From: Alterinioella nitratireducens
GTDB taxonomy: Bacteria > Pseudomonadota > Alphaproteobacteria > Rhodobacterales > Rhodobacteraceae
DNA length: 62,042 bases
NCBI RefSeq assembly: GCF_013155465.1
Contig: NZ_JABJVX010000015.1
Coordinates: forward strand, 1-62,042
Reading direction: 5' to 3'
Shown here: one piece after another, positions 8,241 to 17,277 of the stretch
Layout of the letters: each line of letters opens with the position of its first letter
Position numbering within the stretch: position 1 is the stretch's first letter
Program-made: the position numbers and the translations under genes
The notes under the pieces: model-generated
The model's input: the letters and a program-made list of their open reading frames with translations, nothing else
The model's database searches: none
What the model was told of the DNA's origin: nothing

Positions 8241-9844
8241 CTCAAGAACCGGCTGCAGGCGCTGCCCCTGAACTCATCCAACGGGCGGTCGCCCAGCTGC
8301 TCTTTCGACACCACGTCGATCAGCCCCCAGACCCCGCCCGAGCGCAGGTGGGTCGGCCCGTCGAAGAACAGGTAGCAGCCCGGGGTCACCGTTTTGGTCA
8401 GCGAAGCCGTCATCGCCTTGCCCGGCGCCAGCAAGGCGCCGCGCGGAAAGCCGAAGCCTGGGAACAGGTCGTCATAATCCTGCGCCACGGTGACGAAGGC
8501 CCGCTGACGCGCCCGGCCGCCGGGATGCACGACATGGACGACGATCTCCTCGCCCTCGACCGCGCGCACGACAGGGATCGGCGCCTCGGGCCAGGTTGGC
8601 ACCTCGTCTCCGGTGAGTCGGAAGAGCGAGGCTGAGGTGTCGTTGGGACTGGCCGCAGCGCCATAGTCATAGGCATTGAAGTCGTAGTGACGTTCGATAT
8701 CGGACCCGTTGCCCTGCCAGTCGCGCAGGCGGATGTCGAAGGGTTCGCTGCGATAGCTGATCCCGTTCTCGCCAAAATCATAGCTGTCGTCGCACACCTG
8801 GCAATCGGCGACGAGCTTGCGCCGTGTCGCGTCAACCCGCGGGAAAGGCCAGTTCACCAGGAGCCCAGGGTCGATCCGCGCGATGGCGGCGTCGTTCAGC
8901 GTCAGACGGTTCAGGTCGAGACCCGCGATCACACCCCCTTCAGCCGTGCGCGCCTCAAGATCGCCGAGGGTCCGGATGCCAGCGGCCGTCAAGCGGCGCA
9001 GCGTTGCCGGATCAATCTCAATCACCTGCCGCAACTCCACATCGCGCAGCAGCCGATTGGTGTTCAGAAGGTCGGCCAGGCTGCGGCCGCCGCCGGGCTG
9101 CAGAACCGCGGACGATTTCCAGCTGTTGGCGCTTTCGCGGTCGCGCAGGTTCAGCCCGTCCTGCCAGAAGAGCGTGACCTGACGGATCCGGCGTTCCGTT
9201 CCGGACGGTCCATGCAACGTGACCGTGGTCGCCGAAATGGGCGTGGCGTGCCGTCCGTCGCCATCCAGCGGCTGCGGCAGGAGGACGAAGCTCCGGCAAT
9301 TCCCTTGCCGCGCGGTGAGCGCCCCAAGGTCGGGCAGGTTCCTGGAGGGGAAACGCTGGACCTCGAGTCCAAGCAAGCGCTGCAGGACCGTCTCCCGCGT
9401 AAGCAACTGATCGTTCGCACCGAGCAGCGGTTTGTCGCAGCCAGCGGCGTCAAAAGGCAGCCGCCTGACCCGTTCCTCTGACAGCGCGGCATTCTGCGGC
9501 GCCACGGTTACGGCGCCGATCAGGCCGTGGGACGTATGCCCAATCACGTCTCCGAAGGACTTGATCGGCAGTGCGCCGAAGGCATAGGGCTTGTACTCCA
9601 CATCCAGATCGAACGCCCGAACCATGTCCCAGAGCTGAACTTCGACGCGGCCGATCGCCTCAAGAGCGGGGCGAAACTCCTCGAGAATTTCGGTTAATCG
9701 TGCATCTGAGATTCCGCGGTCGCGGAGGAGTGCGCGAAGCCTGCTCTCGAAGTCCTCCACGCCGCTGCCGTTGAGGTCAGGAAGGATCAAGCTGTTGATT
9801 TTCACCCAGAACTGAGCCGGGTTTTTCACCGAGAAGTGAGCCAC
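8237..9844 (-). pseudogene. 5'-truncated cupredoxin / multicopper-oxidase-like gene, start supplied by IS21
   Basis: A 535-codon frame whose first 17 or so codons (MAHFSVKNPAQFWVKIN) are read out of the left end of the IS21 element, so the native N-terminus and signal peptide are gone. The remainder looks like cupredoxin domains. HTSHGLIG at residues 103-110 resembles a multicopper-oxidase HxH site. DCQVCDDS lies mid-protein. HVVHPGGRARQRAFV and GCYLFFDGPTHLRSGGVWG near the C-terminus match the place of the usual HCH...H...M/L signature but in altered form. It ends with an ATGA overlap onto the propeller gene. The hybrid protein could be made but would probably not be exported. Confidence 0.65.
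9791..9822 (+). repeat. IS21 left terminal inverted repeat
   Basis: This 32-bp sequence is the exact reverse complement of 12270-12301. A related internal site follows at about 9824-9843 (TTTTTCACCGAGAAGTGAGCC). Confidence 0.9.
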
Positions 9845-9864
9845 CTCTGATTATGGATTTCGGG

Positions 9865-10665
9865 TCATGCTGGGGTCAAGTTGTGTGTTGTCTCCTTCTT
9901 TTTCTTGGCAGCTGATGCTGCAGCTGAGCTTGTCTTGAACCGGAAGCTGTCGTTTCCGGTCTCCAGGATGTGGCAGCGGTGGGTCAGGCGGTCGAGAAGG
10001 GCCGTGGTCATCTTGGCGTCGCCAAAGACCGTGGCCCACTCGCTGAAGCTGAGGTTGGTGGTGATGACGACGCTTGTGCGCTCGTAAAGTTTGCTCAGCA
10101 GATGGAAGAGCAGCGCACCGCCCGAGGCGCTGAACGGCAGGTAGCCCAGTTCGTCGAGGATCACGAGGTCGAGCTTGGTGAGGGCCTCGGCGATCTGCCC
10201 GGCCTTGCCCTTGGCCTTTTCCTGCTCGAGCGTGTTGACCAGCTCAATGGTCGAGAAGAAGCGGACCCTTCGCCGGTGATGCTCGACAGCCTGGACGCCG
10301 AGGGCCGTCGCGACATGGGTCTTGCCAGTGCCCGGCCCACCGATCAGCACGACGTTCTGTGCCCCGTCCATGAACTCGCAGCGGTGCAGGGTCCGGACCG
10401 TGGCCTCGTTGATCTCGCTGGCGGCGAAGTCGAAGCCCGAGAGATCCTTGTAGGCTGGGAAGCGTGCCGCTTTCATGTGATAGGCGATGGAACGGACCTC
10501 GCGTTCAGCCAGTTCGGCCTTCAGCAGTTGCGACAGGGTCGGGATGGCGGCTTCAAAAGCCGGGGCACCTTGCTCGATCAGGTCGGTGACGGCCTGCGCC
10601 ATGCCGTGCATCTTCAGACTGCGCAGCATGATGACGACGGCGCCGGCGGCGGGATCATGACGCAT
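9865..10665 (-). CDS. istB: IS21 helper ATPase IstB
   Basis: A 266-residue AAA+ transposition helper. It has Walker [10 protein letters not shown], Walker [13 protein letters not shown] and a sensor region [19 protein letters not shown], all classical for IstB. I chose the start MRHDPAAG at 10665 because it overlaps the end of istA by 11 bp, the normal IS21 arrangement; an upstream in-frame ATG at 10713 lies inside istA. The C-terminus has an alanine- and lysine-rich tail ([11 protein letters not shown]). Confidence 0.93.
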   Translation of the reverse strand: MRHDPAAGAVVIMLRSLKMHGMAQAVTDLIEQGAPAFEAAIPTLSQLLKAELAEREVRSIAYHMKAARFPAYKDLSGFDFAASEINEATVRTLHRCEFMDGAQNVVLIGGPGTGKTHVATALGVQAVEHHRRRVRFFSTIELVNTLEQEKAKGKAGQIAEALTKLDLVILDELGYLPFSASGGALLFHLLSKLYERTSVVITTNLSFSEWATVFGDAKMTTALLDRLTHRCHILETGNDSFRFKTSSAAASAAKKKKETTHNLTPA

Positions 10666-12187
10666 GGCGGCCTCCGGCGATCTGGGCGCGCAGACCGTCA
10701 TAGCGTTCGACATTGGCTTTGGGTTCGCGGTGCAGGGCCAGAGCCTGCGGGGTATCGAGTGGCGGCCCGCCGATCACCTTGCCGTCGACCAGCCGATGCA
10801 GCAGGTTCAGCACATGGGTCTTGGTCGGCACGCCCTCTTCCAAAGCCAGTTCCACGGCGGTGAGCACGGCCTGTTCATCGTGCTGCAGCACGAGGGCCAG
10901 GATATCGACCATCTCGCGGTCACCACCAGGCTTGCGGAGCATGTGATCCTGCAGCTGCCTGAAGGCAGGCGGCAATTCCAGGAAGGGTGCGCCGTTCCGA
11001 AGGGCTCCGGGTTTGCGCTGCACGACTGCCAGGTAATGTCGCCAGTCGTAGATGGTCCGCGGCGGTAGTTGATGGTTGCGCTGGATCACACGGGCATGCT
11101 CGCACAAGATGTTGCCCTCGGCCGCCACGACCAGCCGGTCCGGATAGATCCGCAGGCTGACAGGCCGGTTGGCAAACGACGCCGGAACGCTGTAGCGATT
11201 GCGCTCGAAGCTGATCAGACAGGTCGGCGAGACGCGCTTGCTCAGCTCGATGAAGCCGTCAAAGGCCGCTGGCAACGGCATCAGTGCGGCTTGCTCTTCG
11301 GCCCAGACATCGGCGATCGTGCCGGGCAGCGTGCCATGTGCCGTCTCGCGCCACAGCTCCAGGCACCGCTGCTCAAGCCAGGCGTTCAGCGCCGCAAGAT
11401 CAGCGAAGTCCGGCATGCCGTGCAGCATCTGGTGGCGAGAGTCGCGGACATTTTTCTCCACCTGGCCTTTCTCCCAGCCCGCTGCCGGATTGCAGAACTC
11501 GGGCTCAAAGACATAGTGGTTCGCCATGGCAAGGAAGCGGATGTTGACCTGACGCTCCTTGCCCCGGCCAACACGATCCACCGCCGTGCGCATGTTATCG
11601 TAGATCCCTCGACCCGGCACGCCGCCGAAGACCCGGAATGCGTGCCAATGCGCATCGAACAGCATCTCGTGGGTCTGCAACGGGTAAGCGCGCAGCAGGA
11701 AGGCCCGGCTGTGCGACAGCTTGATATGGGCGACCTGAAGCTTCGTGCGTTCGCCGCCCAGAACCGCAAAGTCTTCGCTCCAGTCGAACTGGAAGGCCTC
11801 GCCGGGATCAAAGTGCAGCGGCACAAAGGTCCCACGCCCCGTGGTCTGCTGTTCACGCTGCCGATCCGCCCGCCACCGTCGCGCAAAGGCCGCCACCCGG
11901 GCATAAGAGCCAGTGAAGCCAAGCACCACGAGATCGGCGTGCAACTGCTTCACCGTGCGTCGCTGCTTGCGCGACTTTCCGGCTTCGGTCTTTAGCCAAC
12001 CCGCCAGCTTCTCGGCAAAGGGGTCCAGCTTGCTGTGCCGCTCCGGCGTCGAGAATTTTGGCTCGATGGTGTTCGCCGCCAGATGCTTGGTCACGGTATT
12101 CCGCGACACTCCCGTCAGTCGCGCGATCTCGCGGATCGACAGCTTCCGCCGCAGATGCATCCGTCGGATAATGTTCAATAGTCCCAT
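10655..12187 (-). CDS. istA: IS21 transposase IstA
   Basis: A 510-residue DDE transposase. The N-terminal HTH reads [21 protein letters not shown]. The catalytic core contains [16 protein letters not shown] (first Asp), [14 protein letters not shown] (second Asp region) and [15 protein letters not shown] (Glu). A Mu-type beta-barrel region with [23 protein letters not shown] follows. The start [17 protein letters not shown] at 12187 is preferred over Met at 12217, because family members begin with this motif. It is likely active, since no frameshift is seen. Confidence 0.92.
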   Translation of the reverse strand: MGLLNIIRRMHLRRKLSIREIARLTGVSRNTVTKHLAANTIEPKFSTPERHSKLDPFAEKLAGWLKTEAGKSRKQRRTVKQLHADLVVLGFTGSYARVAAFARRWRADRQREQQTTGRGTFVPLHFDPGEAFQFDWSEDFAVLGGERTKLQVAHIKLSHSRAFLLRAYPLQTHEMLFDAHWHAFRVFGGVPGRGIYDNMRTAVDRVGRGKERQVNIRFLAMANHYVFEPEFCNPAAGWEKGQVEKNVRDSRHQMLHGMPDFADLAALNAWLEQRCLELWRETAHGTLPGTIADVWAEEQAALMPLPAAFDGFIELSKRVSPTCLISFERNRYSVPASFANRPVSLRIYPDRLVVAAEGNILCEHARVIQRNHQLPPRTIYDWRHYLAVVQRKPGALRNGAPFLELPPAFRQLQDHMLRKPGGDREMVDILALVLQHDEQAVLTAVELALEEGVPTKTHVLNLLHRLVDGKVIGGPPLDTPQALALHREPKANVERYDGLRAQIAGGRHAS

Positions 12188-12269
12188 GTGGATCACTCCG
12201 TTGCCCCCGCCGCTCACTGCTCTGGGGGAAGCTTCACATGGCTCAGTTCTCAGTGAAAATTATCCGCCT

Positions 12270-12301
12270 ACCCGGCTCAGTTCTGGGTGAAAATCAACAG
12301 C
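12270..12301 (-). repeat. IS21 right terminal inverted repeat
   Basis: Exact reverse complement of 9791-9822. A related internal site lies at about 12238-12259 (reverse complement TTTTCACTGAGAACTGAGCC). Confidence 0.9.
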
Positions 12302-12414
12302 CTAGGTGAATGGCCCGCTGCTCATCACAGTCGGCTGGACGCTGCGTGTCGGTAGTAGATTTCTAGCTATCACTTCATATCACTCGCATGCAGACGTCAT
12401 GTGCACGAACTCCC

Positions 12415-13101
12415 CTAGAGAGGAGCGCCGAGCGCCCGGCTCATCCGCGCGGCACCATCGCAGACCAGCGCCTGCTGCAATTCCAGGGGCGGGCCCTCGA
12501 AGCGCAGCCGCGGCCCCGAGAGCGACAGAGCGCCGAATAGCTTCGCAGAGGTCCCAAAGACCGGGGCAGAGACCCCGGCGCAGTCGGCTTCCGTCTCACC
12601 GAGGCTCGTGGCCAGACCTGCAATGCGAACTTCCGTCGGTTCCGCCTCCTCTCCGAAGGCACGCAGCACATGTCCCGCCGCGCCACGGTCAAGCGGCCGC
12701 AAAGTCCCCGCCCGCACGCGATCGAGCGTCGAGTGATCGGAATCTACCCGCAGGACGCAAATGCGGTGCTCGCGGTCTTTCCTGACATGGAGCGAGGGAC
12801 TTTCCGAGCCCTGTGCCACCAGGTCCTTCATGATCGGCAGGAGCGTTCGTTCGAGCCCCGCGGAACGCTGATAGATCTGGCCCAGCCGCAGAGCGGTAGG
12901 GCCGAGGGAGTACCGCCCGTCCGCGTCGCGGTGGACCATCCCCGCCGCCATGAGCGAGTCAAGCAGGCGCAGGATCGTGCTCTTGTAAAGGCCGGTCCGG
13001 CTGGACAGGCCGGCCAGCGTCATCGCCGCGCCCTCCTCGTCGAAGACTGACAGGACCGAAAAGGCCCTGTCGACCGCCGCCACACCTGTATCGCTCTTCA
13101 C
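12415..13101 (-). CDS. IclR-family transcriptional regulator
   Basis: A 228-residue regulator. The N-terminal winged HTH (residues 6-65) contains AVDRAFSVLSVFDEEGAAMTL and SRTGLYKSTILRLLDSL. The C-terminal effector-binding IclR domain includes YSLGPTALRLGQIY and an S-x-x-R-x-x-R-F-E-like end segment. It is transcribed divergently from the aldehyde dehydrogenase gene at 13186, with a dyad between them, so it probably controls that gene and itself in response to a small acid. It is slightly shorter than the usual 250 residues. Confidence 0.92.
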   Translation of the reverse strand: MKSDTGVAAVDRAFSVLSVFDEEGAAMTLAGLSSRTGLYKSTILRLLDSLMAAGMVHRDADGRYSLGPTALRLGQIYQRSAGLERTLLPIMKDLVAQGSESPSLHVRKDREHRICVLRVDSDHSTLDRVRAGTLRPLDRGAAGHVLRAFGEEAEPTEVRIAGLATSLGETEADCAGVSAPVFGTSAKLFGALSLSGPRLRFEGPPLELQQALVCDGAARMSRALGAPL

Positions 13102-13139
13102 GCGTCCCTCCGCCCTTGCGGGTCACATCAAGTTCGTTA

Positions 13140-13171
13140 CAGAATAGAATTACGTTCTGCTCTACGGAACG
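13140..13171. promoter_or_regulatory. Putative IclR operator (overlapping dyads)
   Basis: Two overlapping inverted repeats lie between the IclR gene and the aldehyde dehydrogenase: CAGAA (13140-13144) with TTCTG (13155-13159), and CGTTC (13153-13157) with GAACG (13167-13171). The second resembles the GTTC-n-GAAC type of IclR site. It lies 15 bp upstream of the dehydrogenase start, so a bound repressor would cover its ribosome-binding and promoter region. Confidence 0.5.
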
Positions 13172-13185
13172 CAAGAGGAAGGAAG

Positions 13186-14664
13186 ATGATGCGACAGGAG
13201 ACCATGCTAATTGGGGGGCAGTGGGTTTCGGCCTCGGACGGGGGAACGCTCGACAGTTTCGACCCCTTTCTACAAAAGGTCTGGGCCACCATCCCGCAAG
13301 CGACCGAGGACGACGTGACCAGCGCCATCGAGGCGTCAGATGCGGCTTTCCGCGGCGGCTGGCGGCAAACCCCCGGACGCGACCGCGCGGTCCTGCTCAA
13401 CCGGCTGGCCGACCTGATGGACCAAAACGCCGACGACCTCGCCCGCATCGAGACCACCGACAACGGCAAGGTGATCCGCGAGACCCGGGCGCAGGTGGGC
13501 TTCGCGAGCCGCAACTACCGCTACTTCGCGGGGCTGGCCGACAAGCTGCAGGGAGAGACCATCCCCCTCGACAATGGCGATCTGTTCGACTTCACGCTGG
13601 TGGAGCCGATGGGCGTCGCCGTCCTGATCACTGCCTGGAATTCGCCCCTGACGCTGCTCGCCAACAAGTTGGCGCCGGCGCTGGCGGCGGGCAACACCGT
13701 CGTCATTAAACCCTCGGAACACGCAAGCTGCTCGACCCTCGCTTTCGGGCGGCTGGTGGAGCAGGCCGGCTTCCCGCCGGGCGTCGTCAACATCGTCACC
13801 GGCGACGGGCGCATCGGCCCCGCCCTGTCGACCCACCCGAAGATCGCCAAGATCAGCTTTACCGGCGGCATCGTCACCGCCCGCAAGATCCTTACCGCAG
13901 CGGCCGAGCGGCTGGTGCCAGTGACGACCGAGCTTGGGGGCAAGTCCCCCAACATCATCTTTGCCGACGCGGACCTGAAGGCCGCGGTGATCGGGGCAGT
14001 GGCCGGCATCTTTGGCGCCTCGGGCCAGACCTGCATCGCCGGCTCACGCCTGCTGGTGGAGCGGAGCGTCTACGACGAGGTCTGCGCGGCGGTGCTGGAG
14101 AAGGTCGGCACCATCCGCCTCGGCAACCCCCTCGACACGGCGACCGAGATGGGCCCCGTCGCCAACCGCGCCCAGTTCGATCGCATCCTCGGCGTCATCG
14201 CAGCGGCAAAGGCAGAGGGGGCCGAGGTCGCCATCGGCGGCGACGCGGCCATGGGCGAGGGCCTGGAGAACGGGTTCTTCATCCAGCCGACAGTCATCGT
14301 GAACGCCGGCCCCGACCTGTCAGTCTTGCGGGAAGAGGTCTTCGGCCCTGTCCTCTGCATCCTCCCCTTCGAGGACGAGGCGGAGGCGGTGCGGATCGCC
14401 AATGCCACCGACTTCGGCTTGGCCGCGGGCATCTGGACCAACGACATCCGCCGCGCGCACCGGATGGCGCGGGCGGTGGAGTCGGGTGTGGTCTGGGTCA
14501 ACACCTACCGAGCGTCCTTCGTCGGGGCGCCCTTCGGCGGCACCAAGCAGTCGGGCGTCGGCCGGGAAAGGGCGATCCAGACTCTGCGCGAATACACCAA
14601 GGTCAAGAACGTGATGATCGACCTCAGCGAAGAGGAACGCGATCCCTTCGCGATGAAGCTCTAG
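13186..14664 (+). CDS. NAD(P)-dependent aldehyde dehydrogenase
   Basis: A 492-residue member of the aldehyde dehydrogenase superfamily, oxidising an aldehyde to a carboxylate in the cytoplasm. Key signatures are NAD-binding AWNSPLTLLANKLAPALAAG, the general-base Glu in ELGGKSPNI, the catalytic Cys in GASGQTCIAGSR, and the C-terminal FGGTKQSGVGRE. Length is standard. The start has a good Shine-Dalgarno (aagaggaagga). It converges with the hydroxyacid dehydrogenase at 14661, with 4 bp of overlap. Substrate is unknown; the adjacent IclR gene and catabolic genes suggest a pathway-specific role. Confidence 0.95.
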   Translation: MMRQETMLIGGQWVSASDGGTLDSFDPFLQKVWATIPQATEDDVTSAIEASDAAFRGGWRQTPGRDRAVLLNRLADLMDQNADDLARIETTDNGKVIRETRAQVGFASRNYRYFAGLADKLQGETIPLDNGDLFDFTLVEPMGVAVLITAWNSPLTLLANKLAPALAAGNTVVIKPSEHASCSTLAFGRLVEQAGFPPGVVNIVTGDGRIGPALSTHPKIAKISFTGGIVTARKILTAAAERLVPVTTELGGKSPNIIFADADLKAAVIGAVAGIFGASGQTCIAGSRLLVERSVYDEVCAAVLEKVGTIRLGNPLDTATEMGPVANRAQFDRILGVIAAAKAEGAEVAIGGDAAMGEGLENGFFIQPTVIVNAGPDLSVLREEVFGPVLCILPFEDEAEAVRIANATDFGLAAGIWTNDIRRAHRMARAVESGVVWVNTYRASFVGAPFGGTKQSGVGRERAIQTLREYTKVKNVMIDLSEEERDPFAMKL

Positions 14665-15611
14665 AGTGGGCGGACGGGGGACCCGGAGGCGAAGGCGTGC
14701 ACCGCCTCCGCCGTCTCGCGGTACATCGCCTGGTAGGTCTGAAGCGCACCGTATCCGATGTGCGGTGTCAGCAGCATCTTGCCGCGTGCGATGAGGCCCT
14801 CGTCGCGCAGGGGGTGGTCCGACGGCAGCGGTTCTTCGTCGAACACATCCAGTGCCGCGCAGCCCAGCCGGTCGGTCCGGAGTGCGTCCAGCAGGGCGGG
14901 CGTGTCGATGATCGGGCCGCGGGAGGTGTTGACCAGCACGGCATCGGGTTTCGCCGCCGCCAGCGCCTCGGCCCCGACCAGCCCCTTGCTCCGGCCCGAC
15001 AGGACGAGGTGGATCGAGGCGACATCGGCGCGGGCCATGAGATCCGACAGGCTGGCCTCCCGCTCCACGCCCACCTCGTCGCAGCGCGCGTCGGTCAGGT
15101 TCTCGCTCCACGCGATGATTTCCATGCCGAAGGGCCGGGCCAGCGCCGCGACGGCGGCCCCGAGCCGGCCAAGTCCGATGAGGCCAAGCGTCAGCCCGTG
15201 CAGATCCCGGCCAGCCGGGGCCTGCCAGCCGCCCACCTCCACCGACCGCGCATTGGGATAGAGCCCGCGCGTGGCGGCGAGGATCAGGGTCATGGCGAGG
15301 TGCGAGGTCGCCGTCGTCCGGCTGGCCGTGCCGCTGACGGTGATCCCCCGGTCCGTCGCCTCGGCCACCGCGATGGCGGCGTTGCGCATTCCGGTGGTGA
15401 CGATGAGCTTCAGGTTCGGCAGTCGCGCGATCAGGTCGGCAGGCAGCGGCGTCCGCTCGCGCATGGCGCAGATGACGTCGAACGGGGCGAGCGTTTCGAC
15501 AAGGTCGCCGGTCAGCGGCTCCCGGAAGACGGTGACGCCGGGGGCCAGGTCGCCCCAGTCCGCGAAGCGCTCCGACAGGCCGAGGTAGTCGTCCAGCACG
15601 GCGATCTTCAT
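14661..15611 (-). CDS. D-2-hydroxyacid dehydrogenase, NAD-binding
   Basis: A 316-residue member of the D-isomer-specific 2-hydroxyacid dehydrogenase family, interconverting a 2-hydroxy acid and a 2-oxo acid. The Rossmann motif is GLIGLGRLGAAVAALARPFG. Catalytic signatures include VNTSRGPIIDTPALLDAL (Arg), ALDVFDEEPLP (Glu) and LTPHIGYG (His). The start MKIAVLDDYLG at 15611 is chosen because the longer upstream frame is antisense-like. It is last in the minus-strand operon starting with the ThDP enzyme gene and overlaps the AtuA-related gene by 4 bp. Confidence 0.93.
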   Translation of the reverse strand: MKIAVLDDYLGLSERFADWGDLAPGVTVFREPLTGDLVETLAPFDVICAMRERTPLPADLIARLPNLKLIVTTGMRNAAIAVAEATDRGITVSGTASRTTATSHLAMTLILAATRGLYPNARSVEVGGWQAPAGRDLHGLTLGLIGLGRLGAAVAALARPFGMEIIAWSENLTDARCDEVGVEREASLSDLMARADVASIHLVLSGRSKGLVGAEALAAAKPDAVLVNTSRGPIIDTPALLDALRTDRLGCAALDVFDEEPLPSDHPLRDEGLIARGKMLLTPHIGYGALQTYQAMYRETAEAVHAFASGSPVRPL

Positions 15612-15925
15612 AGCGTCTCCTCCGGCAGTTCGATCGTCAGCATCAGGGCGCTCAGGCTCTTGCCGTGCGGGTCGATGGACAGCGAGCGGCTGACGCCGCC
15701 GCCGAGGGCATTCTGGATCACGAAATTCAGCGCGTGAAGCCGGGGCAGTTCGTAGCGCGTGACCGGCCCCGCGCCGATGGTGGCGAAAATCTCCGCGACC
15801 CGCTCCGCCGTCAGGTCCCGGCGCAGGCGATCCCAAGCCGCCGCGTCGTAGGCGGTGACGGAGATGTTCGACGTATTACCCTTGTCGCCCGCGCGGGCAT
15901 GGCCGAGGTCGTGAACCCGCGTCAT
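15608..15925 (-). CDS. Short AtuA-related protein
   Basis: A 105-residue protein similar to the C-terminal part found in AtuA-type (DUF1446) proteins, with the starting pattern VHDLGHARAGDKGNTSNISV and a final LNFVIQNALGGGVSRSLSIDPHGKSL. In many genomes this piece is encoded next to AtuA as a separate small subunit, as here. It starts at an ATGA overlap with the AtuA stop. Its biochemical role is unproven; the family name comes from acyclic terpene utilisation in Pseudomonas. Confidence 0.85.
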   Translation of the reverse strand: MTRVHDLGHARAGDKGNTSNISVTAYDAAAWDRLRRDLTAERVAEIFATIGAGPVTRYELPRLHALNFVIQNALGGGVSRSLSIDPHGKSLSALMLTIELPEETL

Positions 15926-17277
15926 CCCCGCCCTCCCAGTACCGTTACCTCCGGCGTCACCAGCTCGCGCGGCAGGAAGACGGACTGAACCGCCATCACG
16001 TCCCGCACCACGGGGTTGGAGCCGCCGCCGCCGCCGGTCGGGCCGTTGACGTGCATCGCCCGGACCTCGAAGCCCACGGCCTGCGCGGCGGCGCGGCTTT
16101 GCGTGCGGGCCGCGATCCTCAGGCGGACCTCGTAGGGGTCGGAGGGTCCTGCCCCGTCCCCGTGCAGCGAGGTGCAGCCGATCAGGTCCACCCGCATCTC
16201 GTCGTAAGTGAAGCCCCGGCGTTTCAGCCGGTCCTGCACCACCTTCGCCGCCAGTTCGGCCCGCTCCACCGCGCCGACGCCCGCATAACCGACCTGGCCT
16301 TCGCCGATGTAGCCCTCGGCATAGGCGCAGAGGACCCTGAGGCTGTCCGGCCGGGGCCCTGCCGCCGCGCCCGTGACTCGCACGCGGTCGTCGCCGTCGC
16401 CGTGCAGGTCCACGCCGGTCACGTCCAGCACGCAGTCCGGCGTGATGTAGGCGGCGGGGTCGTGCATCTCGTACAGCAGTTGCTCGGTCGCGGTCATCCG
16501 GTCCACCCGGCCCCCGGTTCCCGGCAACTTGGTCACGGTCAGCGCCCCATCCGGCCCGATCTCGGCGATGGGAAAACCGATGTTCGCCATGTCCGGCACC
16601 TGTTTCTCCGGCCGGGTCGGGTCGGCGAAACACCCGCCGGTCAGCTGGTTGCCGCACTCCATCAGGTGCCCCATGAGGGTCCCGGCCGCTATTCGGGGCA
16701 GGTCGTCCGCGGCCCAGCCGTAATGGTGCATGGCGGGCGCGAGAAAGAGAGAGGGATCGGCGACCCGGCCCGTCAGGACGACATCGGCCCCGGTCTCCAG
16801 CCCCATCAGCACGGCCTCGACCCCGAGGTAGGCGTTGGCCGAGACGAGGTCGGGCAGGATCGCCTCCACCGGGTCGCCGCTCTCGGTCAGTGTCAGGTCC
16901 GGGCGGGCGCGAACAAGGTCGGTCACCTCGTCGCCGGTCACGGCGGCGCAGCGCAGGTCCGTCAACCCGTGGGCCGCCGCCTCTTCGACCGTGGCCCTCG
17001 CGGCCGCGACGGGATTCGCGCCGCCCATGTTGCTGACAATGCGGATGCCGCCCCTCGCGCAGGCGGGCAGCACCGCGCGCATCCTGTCGCGCAGGTGCGG
17101 GTTGAAGCCCTTGGTGGGGTCCTCGCGCCGGGCCAGCACCTCGCGGGCGACGGTCCGTTCGGCGAGGCATTCGAAGACGAGGACGTCGGCGGCCCCGGCC
17201 TCGGCGATCTCGACCGCCGGCTCGATCCGGTCGTCGGCAAAGCCCGCGCCCGCCCCGATCCGGAAGGGGCGGGTCAT
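15922..17277 (-). CDS. AtuA-family protein (DUF1446, acyclic terpene utilisation)
   Basis: A 451-residue protein of the AtuA/DUF1446 family. Recognisable segments are IGAGAGFADDRIEPAVEIAE at the N-terminus, FECLAERTVA, IRIVSNMGGANP, VVLTGRVADPSLFLAP and the glycine-rich VNGPTGGGGGSNP near the end. AtuA is needed for citronellol/geranyl degradation in Pseudomonas, but many members occur in unrelated carboxylate clusters. Here it lies between TcuB and the small AtuA partner with overlapping start and stop codons, implying co-translation. The substrate is unlikely to be a terpene; that is inference from the tcu and TTT neighbours. Confidence 0.85.
   Translation of the reverse strand: MTRPFRIGAGAGFADDRIEPAVEIAEAGAADVLVFECLAERTVAREVLARREDPTKGFNPHLRDRMRAVLPACARGGIRIVSNMGGANPVAAARATVEEAAAHGLTDLRCAAVTGDEVTDLVRARPDLTLTESGDPVEAILPDLVSANAYLGVEAVLMGLETGADVVLTGRVADPSLFLAPAMHHYGWAADDLPRIAAGTLMGHLMECGNQLTGGCFADPTRPEKQVPDMANIGFPIAEIGPDGALTVTKLPGTGGRVDRMTATEQLLYEMHDPAAYITPDCVLDVTGVDLHGDGDDRVRVTGAAAGPRPDSLRVLCAYAEGYIGEGQVGYAGVGAVERAELAAKVVQDRLKRRGFTYDEMRVDLIGCTSLHGDGAGPSDPYEVRLRIAARTQSRAAAQAVGFEVRAMHVNGPTGGGGGSNPVVRDVMAVQSVFLPRELVTPEVTVLGGRG

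Larger units (their letters stand above)
9793..12299 (-). mobile_element. IS21-family insertion sequence (istA/istB)
   Basis: A complete-looking element of about 2.5 kb with the two-gene istA-istB layout. Perfect inverted repeats bound it, beginning TGTTGATTTTCACCCAGA as usual for this family. A second, internal pair of similar sites lies just inside each end, as expected for the multiple transposase-binding sites of IS21 elements. No target-site duplication can be seen between the flanks (…gatcaagc on the left, gcctaggt… on the right), so it may mark a deletion or rearrangement rather than a simple insertion. Confidence 0.9.
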
